Assembly: GCA_013400115.1 (NCBI GenBank)
Contig: VXBP01004622.1
Span: forward strand, 310,001 to 374,000
DNA length: 64,000 nt
Source: Rhinopomastus cyanomelas
Taxonomy: Eukaryota > Chordata > Aves > Bucerotiformes > Rhinopomastidae
Direction of reading: 5' to 3'
The position numbers and the translations under genes are program-made. A model generated the notes under the pieces. It worked only from the letters and a program-made list of their open reading frames with translations, was not told where the DNA came from and made no database searches. Positions 54,701 to 56,722 of this stretch are shown piece after piece. Each line of letters begins with the position of its first letter. Positions within the stretch are counted from its first letter, which is position 1.

Positions 54701-56558
54701 GGCTCCACGGGGCGGCACCGGCACCGCGGCCACGAGCGCCCACCCTCTCGCGGTCCCCCCCAGCGGAGACCGGCAGTGCGGGCCCGGCCCGCCCCCTACC
54801 GCCGCGACCCCCAGTCGAGTACCCGGTGCTCGGAACCGCCGGGGGATGCTGAGGACAAAGTTCCCATCCCCTGCCAGCCGACACCTGTTCGTGGGGATCA
54901 TCGCAAGGGGATCCTGCTGAGGAGGACACGGCGTGAAGTTGACTCGAGTGATCAACGAAGGGCAGAGCGAACCCCACCAACAAGCTGAGGTGACCACCTG
55001 CACTGTGTGGATCACCTCTTCAATCCCACCGACAGCCCGGCCAGTATCCACAGGAGGTTCTGCAGATTATTTCATCCTCCCAGGCTGAAGCACACAGCTT
55101 CGTTCCCTCCACTCTTGGTGCAGCTGAAGCTGCTGGTGGTGTTCAAGCATAGCCCTCTAGAAATTGCTTTTCTTTGGCCATCCCTGCAGCACCAGCAGCA
55201 TTTGACTGCGGTTCTCAAAGTAACAAATTACAGTTTTATGGACTGTTAATGAGTATTTAAAACTTCTCAGAAAGCTGATCTAATAGCTTTTCTCTCTTCG
55301 AGGTCTCCCCAGGATCCTGGCACAAGCTATCTGGGATAAGGTTTAAAGGAACAGTCCCTCCATGGAAAGACAACTTGGTCACACCAGTGTCCTACACTGT
55401 CACTACGAGTAAGTCAGCAGCATTCCTGGACTGAAAACCAAAGAGCAGCAGAATAACCAGTCTCGTCTCAAGTTTTTCTGAAGTAAAATGACTCACTGAC
55501 TTGGTGTGTAACCCACACAGTGCCTGTCTCAGCTAATTTTCAGATTGAGTTCAAGATCACTTACTAGAAAGACAAAAGCAAGGAAACCAGAGCAGCACAC
55601 ACAGATGTGGACTGGGGCACCACAGCTCTGTCCAGAGCAAGCAGCTACCAGAACTACACATCTGTTAAACAGGTTATGAGTATCTGTGGCATAGAGATAT
55701 AAATTCATGGGTGTGTTTAAACGTAGGGAAGATTTGTACAAGTTTTTACACAGTTCCCTTAGATGCTTCATTAGCTGGATACAAAGCCAGTTAGAGAATA
55801 TTCTGACACAGAACACAAGGAATGGCCCAATATGAAAAATGAAATTATTACTGGAACAGAAGAGGGTCTTTTTAAACTACTTTCATCTACCATGTCAAAC
55901 CAGAGATCATCTTTTCATGGATTTTCCGTTTGTTTTCATACGAACCCTGAGCCCAGGTCAATAAAAGTCACCAGTTAAGAGAATACTCAGCTCCTCAGGA
56001 TATTAACAGCAGCCCATTAATATGGTCCTCTACTACTGAATTTCTGATGTGTCAATCTTTCTGTAAACATTCAAGGCATGAATCCAGCGACAACATGGCC
56101 AATCGATACTGAAGAGGATCAAAATTCTCTCTTCAAAGCTCTCTCCCTTCTTTTGTAGTTTGAAAATGCTTCCAGAATTCTGATAGCATGAAGACAGTCA
56201 GGCCAAACACCAACTGCAAGTCCCACCAACCTCGGTCCACTGAGGTATTTCTATAGGAAATGCACCTTAATCATTCCCTCATCTCCCAGTCACTTAATAT
56301 TTTTGCTGCTGCTAATTTCATCCTAATGAGAGGGGACTGTTCGCAACACAGCTACAGTCACTCCCACACCAACCAGTCTTCTAGGAGCCTCACATATCCC
56401 AGCTCAGCACAAGGGTGAGTTGGTTGGTTATGGTGTAACCAACACTGCAAGGAGGGAAAAGAGAACAATAAAACCAGGCTTACAGTCTCACGTTTTCCAT
56501 TGCGACTAACCACGCGGATGATCTCTCCCGTAGGAATACGTTCAATCTGCAGTTCCAT
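682..56558 (-). CDS. MYO1C: Unconventional myosin-Ic, complete coding span, 32 exons
   Basis: Single-headed class I myosin motor that links actin to membranes and works in vesicle delivery, membrane tension, hair-cell adaptation and, for one isoform, in the nucleus. I joined 32 exons with consensus splice sites (one GC donor) and consistent phases. They total 3192 nt, giving 1063 residues plus stop, the length known for mammalian isoform A. Visible motifs: P-loop GESGAGKT (140-147), switch I NDNSSRFG (192-199), switch II DIYGFE (421-426), an acidic TEDS-site glutamate (E363, 16 residues before DALAK), three IQ motifs (about 738-797) and a TH1 tail with the PH-like signature (K927, R938, equivalent to mammalian short-isoform K892 and R903). 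The basic run [10 protein letters not shown] (773-782) matches the described nuclear localisation signal. An in-frame ATG at codon 36 would give a 1028-residue isoform. No frameshift, stop or missing catalytic residue was seen. MYO1H was excluded because the tail and IQ sequences fit MYO1C better. Upstream neighbour on the same strand is INPP5K. Confidence 0.97.
1223..1818 (-). mobile_element. CR1 LINE fragment in MYO1C intron 31
   Basis: Reads on the minus strand as a CR1 3' part: it closes with the GGGATTGGACTGGATGGTCTTTC-type segment and a TCATAGAATCA-type tail equivalent near 1223. 5'-truncated as usual for CR1. Confidence 0.9.
2241..2340 (-). CDS. MYO1C: MYO1C exon 31 (residues 1022-1055)
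   Basis: [20 protein letters not shown] then [13 protein letters not shown]. Acceptor TTGCAG, donor GTGAGT. 100 nt, phase 0. Reading through the donor would add only a few codons (VSTD) before a stop. Confidence 0.95.
2597..2694 (-). CDS. MYO1C: MYO1C exon 30 (residues 990-1022)
   Basis: [20 protein letters not shown] then [12 protein letters not shown] of the TH1 domain. Acceptor CCCCAG, donor GTGAGT. 98 nt, leaves phase 2. Confidence 0.96.
2750..2815. repeat. 66-bp direct repeat, copy 1 (MYO1C intron 29)
   Basis: Begins AAACATCCAAGTCTCTCCAG and ends GAATGTAAAAC. Matches 4456-4521 in the same orientation with three mismatches over 66 bases. Confidence 0.9.
3161..3231 (-). CDS. MYO1C: MYO1C exon 29 (residues 966-989)
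   Basis: [19 protein letters not shown] then NKQK of the PH-like fold. Acceptor TTGCAG. The donor GTAGCG is weak compared with the others in this gene. 71 nt. Confidence 0.95.
4189..4324 (-). CDS. MYO1C: MYO1C exon 28 (residues 921-966), phosphoinositide-binding PH-like core
   Basis: [19 protein letters not shown] carries K927 and R938, matching the two basic residues shown in mammalian MYO1C (K892, R903 in short-isoform numbering) to be needed for PtdIns(4,5)P2 binding. Ends [11 protein letters not shown]. Acceptor TTTCAG, donor GTAAGA. 136 nt. Confidence 0.97.
4456..4521. repeat. 66-bp direct repeat, copy 2 (MYO1C intron 27)
   Basis: Second copy of the 2750-2815 segment, about 1.7 kb away and in a different intron. 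It does not resemble CR1, and no flanking homology was seen. Confidence 0.9.
4607..4662 (-). CDS. MYO1C: MYO1C exon 27 (residues 902-920)
   Basis: 56-nt exon encoding [18 protein letters not shown]. Acceptor ATGCAG, donor GTGAGA. Phase links exons 26 and 28 exactly. Confidence 0.93.
4764..4857 (-). CDS. MYO1C: MYO1C exon 26 (residues 871-902)
   Basis: [20 protein letters not shown] then [11 protein letters not shown] of the TH1 domain. Acceptor TTGCAG, donor GTGAGT. 94 nt. Confidence 0.96.
5779..5975 (-). mobile_element. Diverged CR1 fragment in MYO1C intron 25
   Basis: Minus-strand CR1 3' end of an older or different subfamily (CCTAGAATCGTCCTGG tail side, then CACCACCCTGGGCAGCCTGTTCC). Confidence 0.75.
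6273..6356 (-). CDS. MYO1C: MYO1C exon 25 (residues 843-870)
   Basis: [20 protein letters not shown] then ISPEWKQQ, start of the TH1 tail. Acceptor TTTCAG-type (CTTCAG), donor GTACGA. 84 nt, phase 0. Confidence 0.95.
6738..6897 (-). CDS. MYO1C: MYO1C exon 24 (residues 789-842), IQ motif 3
   Basis: [19 protein letters not shown] completes IQ motif 3 begun in exon 23, followed by [13 protein letters not shown]. The PRCPEN motif separates MYO1C from MYO1H (PLCPDN). Acceptor CCTCAG, donor GTGGGT. 160 nt. Confidence 0.96.
7096..7180 (-). CDS. MYO1C: MYO1C exon 23 (residues 761-789), IQ motif 2 and basic NLS-like run
   Basis: [17 protein letters not shown] is IQ motif 2. It overlaps [10 protein letters not shown], identical to the basic signal described as the nuclear localisation sequence of mammalian nuclear myosin I. 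Acceptor TTTCAG, donor GTAACA. 85 nt. Confidence 0.95.
7503..7993 (+). mobile_element. CR1 LINE fragment in MYO1C intron 22
   Basis: Plus-strand CR1 3' half, from the CAGTTCTGGGCCCCTCAGTT segment to the GATGATCTTTCGAGGTCCC 3' end. It is antisense to MYO1C and stops about 86 bases from exon 22. Confidence 0.92.
8080..8148 (-). CDS. MYO1C: MYO1C exon 22 (residues 738-761), IQ motif 1
   Basis: [20 protein letters not shown] is the first IQ motif, a calmodulin light-chain site (MQxxxRGxxxRKKF). Acceptor TTTCAG, donor GTATGA. 69 nt. Confidence 0.94.
8316..8392 (-). CDS. MYO1C: MYO1C exon 21 (residues 712-738)
   Basis: [20 protein letters not shown] then RKQSL, the end of the motor leading to the lever arm. 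Acceptor TTCTAG, donor GTGAGT. 77 nt. Confidence 0.96.
8547..8660 (-). CDS. MYO1C: MYO1C exon 20 (residues 674-712)
   Basis: [20 protein letters not shown] then [13 protein letters not shown], converter region. Acceptor CTGCAG, donor GTGAGT. 114 nt. Confidence 0.96.
8870..8987 (-). CDS. MYO1C: MYO1C exon 19 (residues 635-674)
   Basis: [20 protein letters not shown] then [18 protein letters not shown]. The acceptor (CTGAAG) is the only one keeping phase with exon 18; codon 635 becomes Asp where mammals have Gly. Donor GTAGGA. 118 nt. Confidence 0.93.
9405..9510 (-). CDS. MYO1C: MYO1C exon 18 (residues 600-635)
   Basis: [20 protein letters not shown] then [14 protein letters not shown], the converter-side SH1 region of the motor. 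Acceptor TCGTAG, donor GTAAGA. 106 nt, leaves phase 1. Confidence 0.96.
9675..9755 (-). CDS. MYO1C: MYO1C exon 17 (residues 573-599)
   Basis: [16 protein letters not shown] then [11 protein letters not shown], around the loop 2 region. Acceptor CTGCAG, donor GTAAGA. 81 nt, phase 0. Confidence 0.95.
10011..10447 (-). mobile_element. CR1 LINE fragment abutting the exon 16 splice donor
   Basis: Minus-strand CR1 in MYO1C intron 16, in the same sense as the gene. Its truncated 5' end starts about 17 bases after the exon end, within about 11 bases of the donor hexamer. The 3' tail is at ATCATAGAATCATTA near 10011. Confidence 0.92.
10464..10510 (-). CDS. MYO1C: MYO1C exon 16 (residues 557-572)
   Basis: Small 47-nt exon encoding [15 protein letters not shown]. 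Acceptor TTCCAG, donor GTGAGT. A CR1 element begins only about 17 bases beyond the exon end, so the donor lies against a retrotransposon. Confidence 0.95.
10732..10826 (-). CDS. MYO1C: MYO1C exon 15 (residues 525-557)
   Basis: [17 protein letters not shown] then [14 protein letters not shown], the lower 50 kDa actin-binding region. Acceptor TTCCAG, donor GTGAGA. 95 nt. Confidence 0.96.
11058..11265 (+). mobile_element. CR1 LINE fragment in MYO1C intron 14
   Basis: Plus-strand 3' end of CR1: TGAGAAGAAACTTCTTCCC through GATGATCTTTTGAGATCCC and a GTTCTGTGATTCTGAG terminus. Antisense to the gene. Confidence 0.9.
11602..11693 (-). CDS. MYO1C: MYO1C exon 14 (residues 495-525)
   Basis: [18 protein letters not shown] then [12 protein letters not shown]. 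Acceptor TTGTAG, donor GTGAGT. 92 nt, leaves phase 2. Confidence 0.96.
12075..12155 (-). CDS. MYO1C: MYO1C exon 13 (residues 468-494)
   Basis: [19 protein letters not shown] then FKGIISIL. Acceptor TTGCAG, donor GTGAGT. 81 nt, phase 0. Confidence 0.96.
12459..12564 (-). CDS. MYO1C: MYO1C exon 12 (residues 432-467)
   Basis: Relay-helix region [17 protein letters not shown] followed by [12 protein letters not shown], almost invariant among vertebrate MYO1C. Acceptor TTGCAG, donor GTAAGA. 106 nt. Confidence 0.97.
13188..13270 (-). CDS. MYO1C: MYO1C exon 11 (residues 405-432), switch II
   Basis: [20 protein letters not shown] with switch II DIYGFE at 421-426. 83 nt, leaves phase 2. The donor is the fairly weak GTTTGT after CAACAG. 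Confidence 0.95.
13490..13609 (-). CDS. MYO1C: MYO1C exon 10 (residues 365-404), DALAK motif
   Basis: [19 protein letters not shown] then [19 protein letters not shown]. Acceptor ACGCAG, donor GTAAAT. 120 nt, phase 0. Confidence 0.96.
13863..13934 (-). CDS. MYO1C: MYO1C exon 9 (residues 341-364), TEDS site
   Basis: [17 protein letters not shown] ending IIAKGEE. E363 sits 16 residues before the DALAK motif of exon 10, the TEDS position. An acid here means the motor does not need heavy-chain phosphorylation, as in other vertebrate class I myosins. 72 nt, phase 0. Confidence 0.95.
14390..14503 (-). CDS. MYO1C: MYO1C exon 8 (residues 303-340)
   Basis: [17 protein letters not shown] then [15 protein letters not shown]. 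Acceptor ATCTAG, donor GTGAGT. 114 nt, phase 0. Confidence 0.95.
14708..14806 (-). CDS. MYO1C: MYO1C exon 7 (residues 270-302)
   Basis: [18 protein letters not shown] followed by [15 protein letters not shown]. Acceptor TTGTAG, donor GTGAGA. 99 nt, phase 0. Confidence 0.95.
14984..15163 (-). CDS. MYO1C: MYO1C exon 6 (residues 210-269)
   Basis: [19 protein letters not shown] then [17 protein letters not shown], core motor sequence. Acceptor TTTTAG-type (AATTTAG), donor GTGGGC. 180 nt, exactly 60 codons, phase 0. Confidence 0.96.
15648..15728 (-). CDS. MYO1C: MYO1C exon 5 (residues 183-209), switch I
   Basis: [18 protein letters not shown] carries switch I (NDNSSRFG), which coordinates nucleotide and magnesium. 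81 nt, phase 0. The donor after MDVQFDYR is GCAAGT rather than GT: the only nearby GT would add 4 nt and shift the frame, so this is a GC-AG intron. Confidence 0.95.
16588..16786 (-). CDS. MYO1C: MYO1C exon 4 (residues 116-182), ATP-binding P-loop
   Basis: [15 protein letters not shown] then the Walker A/P-loop [13 protein letters not shown] at residues 140-152, ending LLQSNPVLE. Acceptor CCCCAG, donor GTAACT. 199 nt. The P-loop lysine (K146) and threonine (T147) needed for ATP binding are present. Confidence 0.97.
17029..17297 (-). mobile_element. Old CR1 fragment in MYO1C intron 3
   Basis: Minus-strand, diverged CR1 (AGAATCATCAAGGTTGGAAA tail side; ACCCCCTCCCTGGGCAGC inside). Different subfamily from the neighbouring copy at 18.4 kb. 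Confidence 0.75.
18357..18851 (-). mobile_element. CR1 LINE fragment in MYO1C intron 3
   Basis: Minus-strand CR1 with the CACAGAACATTAGGGATTGG tail side and the GGCCCAGAACTGGACACAC far end. About 495 bp, resembling the 7.5 kb copy in reverse. Confidence 0.92.
20070..20185 (-). CDS. MYO1C: MYO1C exon 3 (residues 78-116)
   Basis: [16 protein letters not shown] of the motor N-terminal subdomain, followed by [16 protein letters not shown]. Acceptor TTCCAG, donor GTGAGT, 116 nt, leaves phase 2. Residues match the family closely. Confidence 0.95.
20709..20864 (-). CDS. MYO1C: MYO1C exon 2 (residues 26-77), contains short-isoform start
   Basis: Acceptor TTGCAG then ten leader codons, then ATG at 20834..20832 opening [16 protein letters not shown], the conserved start of the short isoform. 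Ends ENLIY before GTGAGT. 156 nt, phase 0 at both ends, so every upstream first exon that ends in phase 0 or is non-coding can join it. Confidence 0.96.
21517..21517. other. Single ambiguous base (N)
   Basis: One undetermined base in intron 1 with no coding consequence. Confidence 0.99.
21960..22201 (+). mobile_element. CR1 fragment (distinct subfamily) in MYO1C intron 1
   Basis: Plus-strand CR1 with the segments GGGCTTCCCAGGGAGGTGGC and TTAGACTCAATGATCCCAGG, and no ATTCTATGATTCT repeat at its end. Confidence 0.82.
23407..24256 (-). mobile_element. Longest CR1 copy in the window, with an ORF2 C-terminal remnant
   Basis: About 850 bp on the minus strand. Beyond the usual 3' region it retains a reading frame for the end of the CR1 reverse-transcriptase protein (for example [20 protein letters not shown] then [19 protein letters not shown]). 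The fragment has no endonuclease or RT core and cannot move by itself. Confidence 0.92.
24340..24820. other. Candidate conserved non-coding block in MYO1C intron 1
   Basis: Repeat-free and AT-rich, with several homeodomain-type TAATTA or TTAATT cores (for example GCAGCTAATTAACCATTAAA and GCAGGTAATTAGGAG) beside a GC-balanced stretch. This is the look of a vertebrate conserved element, but I have no alignment. Confidence 0.3.
24821..28067. other. MYO1C intron 1 sequence, no gene recognised
   Basis: Short open frames occur on both strands, but none has a family match, splice logic or length beyond chance. No repeat recognised apart from simple sequence. Confidence 0.7.
28068..28110 (+). mobile_element. 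Short CR1 3'-end scrap
   Basis: GGCTGGATTTGATGATCTCA then GAGGTCTACTCCAGCC resembles a plus-strand CR1 terminus. Too short to classify. Confidence 0.5.
28280..28450. other. Candidate conserved non-coding block in MYO1C intron 1
   Basis: Contains GTCAATTAGTGCATGTGGG and GCAATTAATTATGACTCAAT, homeodomain-like and AP-1-like cores, directly upstream of a CR1. Conservation is inferred from appearance only. Confidence 0.25.
28541..28953 (-). mobile_element. CR1 fragment (older subfamily) in MYO1C intron 1
   Basis: Minus-strand CR1: TCACAGAATCATTCAGGTCG tail side through ATGAGGTCTCCCCTTAGCC and the TCTCTCCTCACAAG far end. Confidence 0.85.
28954..31894. other. MYO1C intron 1 sequence, no gene recognised
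   Basis: Includes a poly-T run near 31188 and pyrimidine-rich stretches around 29.6 and 30.8 kb. The minus-strand frame at 31362-31616 has a hydrophobic run but no recognisable homology. Confidence 0.7.
31895..32140 (+). mobile_element. Degraded CR1 fragment in MYO1C intron 1
   Basis: Plus-strand, with ACTCCATCACTGGAGTTACT and GGGGTTGGACCAGAGGTCTC as recognisable CR1 landmarks. The left boundary is uncertain. Confidence 0.65.
32141..34247. other. MYO1C intron 1 sequence, no gene recognised
   Basis: Nothing beyond ordinary intronic sequence seen. Confidence 0.7.
34248..34571 (-). mobile_element. CR1 LINE fragment in MYO1C intron 1
   Basis: Minus-strand CR1 with ATCACAGACCATTAGGGATT tail side and a far end near CCATATTTCTAAACGTCC. 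Confidence 0.88.
34572..36845. other. MYO1C intron 1 sequence, no gene recognised
   Basis: No repeat or coding exon seen; a small CACACACAC run lies near 35361. Confidence 0.7.
36846..36904. repeat. Short tandem duplication, about 25-bp unit
   Basis: CAGCTCTGCAAAGCAAGGCT followed by GAGCA, repeated with a small deletion, then a third partial CAGCTCTGC. Confidence 0.8.
37011..37054 (-). mobile_element. CR1 3' tail scrap
   Basis: CCATAGAATCATTTAGGTTG followed by ACAAGACCTTTAAGATCATCC: only the terminal 44 bases of a CR1 on the minus strand. Confidence 0.75.
38422..38512 (+). mobile_element. Short CR1 3'-end fragment
   Basis: Plus-strand terminus with GGGTTGGACTAGATGATCTT and TTCCGATGCCTAATGTACTG. 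About 90 bp. Confidence 0.82.
38513..41118. other. MYO1C intron 1 sequence, no gene recognised
   Basis: A 150-codon minus-strand frame at 40599-41051 is the longest here. I could not match it to a family and treat it as chance. Confidence 0.65.
41119..41616 (+). mobile_element. CR1 LINE fragment in MYO1C intron 1
   Basis: Plus-strand CR1 beginning in the ORF2 end (TACTCTGCCCTGGTGAGACC) and closing with the canonical CCCTAATGATTCTATGATTT terminus. Confidence 0.92.
41617..46511. other. MYO1C intron 1 sequence, no gene recognised
   Basis: Apart from the poly-G tract at 43694, no feature seen. Open frames are short and unrelated to known proteins as far as I can tell. Confidence 0.65.
43694..43713 (+). 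repeat. Poly-G tract, nine G, T, ten G
   Basis: Near-uninterrupted G run in MYO1C intron 1, capable in principle of forming a G-quadruplex; also a site where sequencing errors are common. Confidence 0.9.
46512..46576 (-). mobile_element. CR1 3' tail fragment
   Basis: GAATCATAGAATTATTAGGG through TCATCTAGTCCAATCCCCCT on the minus strand. Only 65 bases remain. Confidence 0.85.
46577..52367. other. MYO1C intron 1 sequence, no gene recognised
   Basis: Long AT-rich stretch nearly free of recognisable CR1, unlike the left half of the intron. No exon or RNA gene recognised. Confidence 0.65.
52368..52380 (+). repeat. Poly-G tract, 13 G
   Basis: Uninterrupted run of thirteen G in MYO1C intron 1, just left of direct repeat copy A. 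Confidence 0.9.
52637..52880. repeat. Direct repeat pair, copy A (about 245 bp)
   Basis: From TATTAGAAAAGGGAAGGAAA to CACCGGGAGCCCTTGG. Aligns along its length with 53778-54025 in the same orientation, with scattered substitutions and small indels. Family unknown; not CR1. Confidence 0.88.
53121..53186. repeat. 21-bp tandem repeat, about three copies
   Basis: Unit close to GCAGAGAGCCCAGCACTCCAT, repeated three times nearly without change. It lies between the two direct repeats. Confidence 0.93.
53778..54025. repeat. Direct repeat pair, copy B (about 248 bp)
   Basis: Second copy, 1.14 kb from copy A, ending at the left edge of the CpG island. Neither end shows the TG...CA form expected of an LTR. 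Confidence 0.88.
54522..54604 (-). other. MYO1C: Candidate alternative first exon of MYO1C (3' part)
   Basis: The minus-strand sequence between the N gap and the GTGAGT donor (54521..54516) has no stop in any frame and would splice onto exon 2. It ends ...RVSVR if read in the frame of exon 2. It may be 5' UTR for the 1028-residue isoform, or may carry the few N-terminal codons of an isoform B equivalent whose ATG would be in or beyond the gap. No transcript evidence is available here. Confidence 0.45.
54605..54634. other. Assembly gap (30 N)
   Basis: Thirty undetermined bases inside the CpG island. The true size is unknown; GC-rich promoters are often lost from assemblies. Confidence 0.99.
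54851..56483. other. MYO1C intron 1, between CpG island and isoform A exon
   Basis: No repeat or gene recognised. If the CpG island drives its own transcript, this is upstream sequence for that promoter. Confidence 0.6.
56484..56558 (-). CDS. MYO1C: MYO1C exon 1 (long isoform A N-terminus, residues 1-25)
   Basis: Starts at ATG 56558 in a strong context (A at -3, G at +4) and begins [17 protein letters not shown], close to the mammalian isoform A leader. The exon ends in phase 0 before GTAAGC. A GTGAGA a few bases inside the exon is an alternative donor, but using it would break the frame into exon 2. Confidence 0.9.
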
Positions 56559-56572
56559 CTTCCCAGGGGATG

Positions 56573-56593
56573 TTAGTAAAGCTCTCTATTCAT
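56573..56593 (-). other. Short upstream ORF before the MYO1C isoform A start
   Basis: ATG at 56593..56591 opens a six-codon reading frame (MNRELY, then TAA at 56575..56573) ending 14 nt before the main start. It would lie in the 5' UTR if transcription starts at the TATA-like box. A short uORF this close can lower initiation at the main start. Confidence 0.4.
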
Positions 56594-56714
56594 TAGGGGT
56601 AGTTATGATCTCCAAGCACAGCAGCAGAACTCCCCGCGTAGCCTGGGAGAAGACCTCGACTAACTGCAGCCTTTGCTTCAGAGCCCTGTTCTGAGAGGAA
56701 GAGATGAACCTCTA

Positions 56715-56722
56715 TATTTATA
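56715..56722 (-). promoter_or_regulatory. TATA-like box upstream of the long-isoform first exon
   Basis: Minus-strand TATAAATA lies about 157 bases upstream of the isoform A start codon. If used, it would place initiation near 56685-56692 and give a 5' UTR of about 130 nt. The surrounding sequence is not GC rich, in contrast to the CpG island 2 kb downstream. Position and motif are seen; use as a promoter is inferred. Confidence 0.45.

Larger units (their letters stand above)
54030..54850. promoter_or_regulatory. CpG island, likely alternative promoter for shorter MYO1C isoforms
   Basis: Strongly GC- and CpG-rich block with several GC boxes (for example GGGGGCGGGCG just left of the gap), unlike the AT-rich flanks. 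It sits inside intron 1, downstream of the isoform A exon, in the relative position from which mammals start the nuclear and short isoforms. A strong minus-strand donor lies at 54521..54516. A 30-N gap interrupts it, so the first exon cannot be read in full. Confidence 0.7.

Noticed and set aside
54049..54708. Long open frames on both strands across the CpG island
   Set aside because: CpG-rich DNA has few stop codons, so long frames are expected there; they also run through the N gap.
682..56558. Assignment to MYO1H instead of MYO1C
   Set aside because: IQ3 region [28 protein letters not shown] and C-terminus VAPRLNSR agree with MYO1C; MYO1H differs at these places, and INPP5K synteny supports MYO1C.
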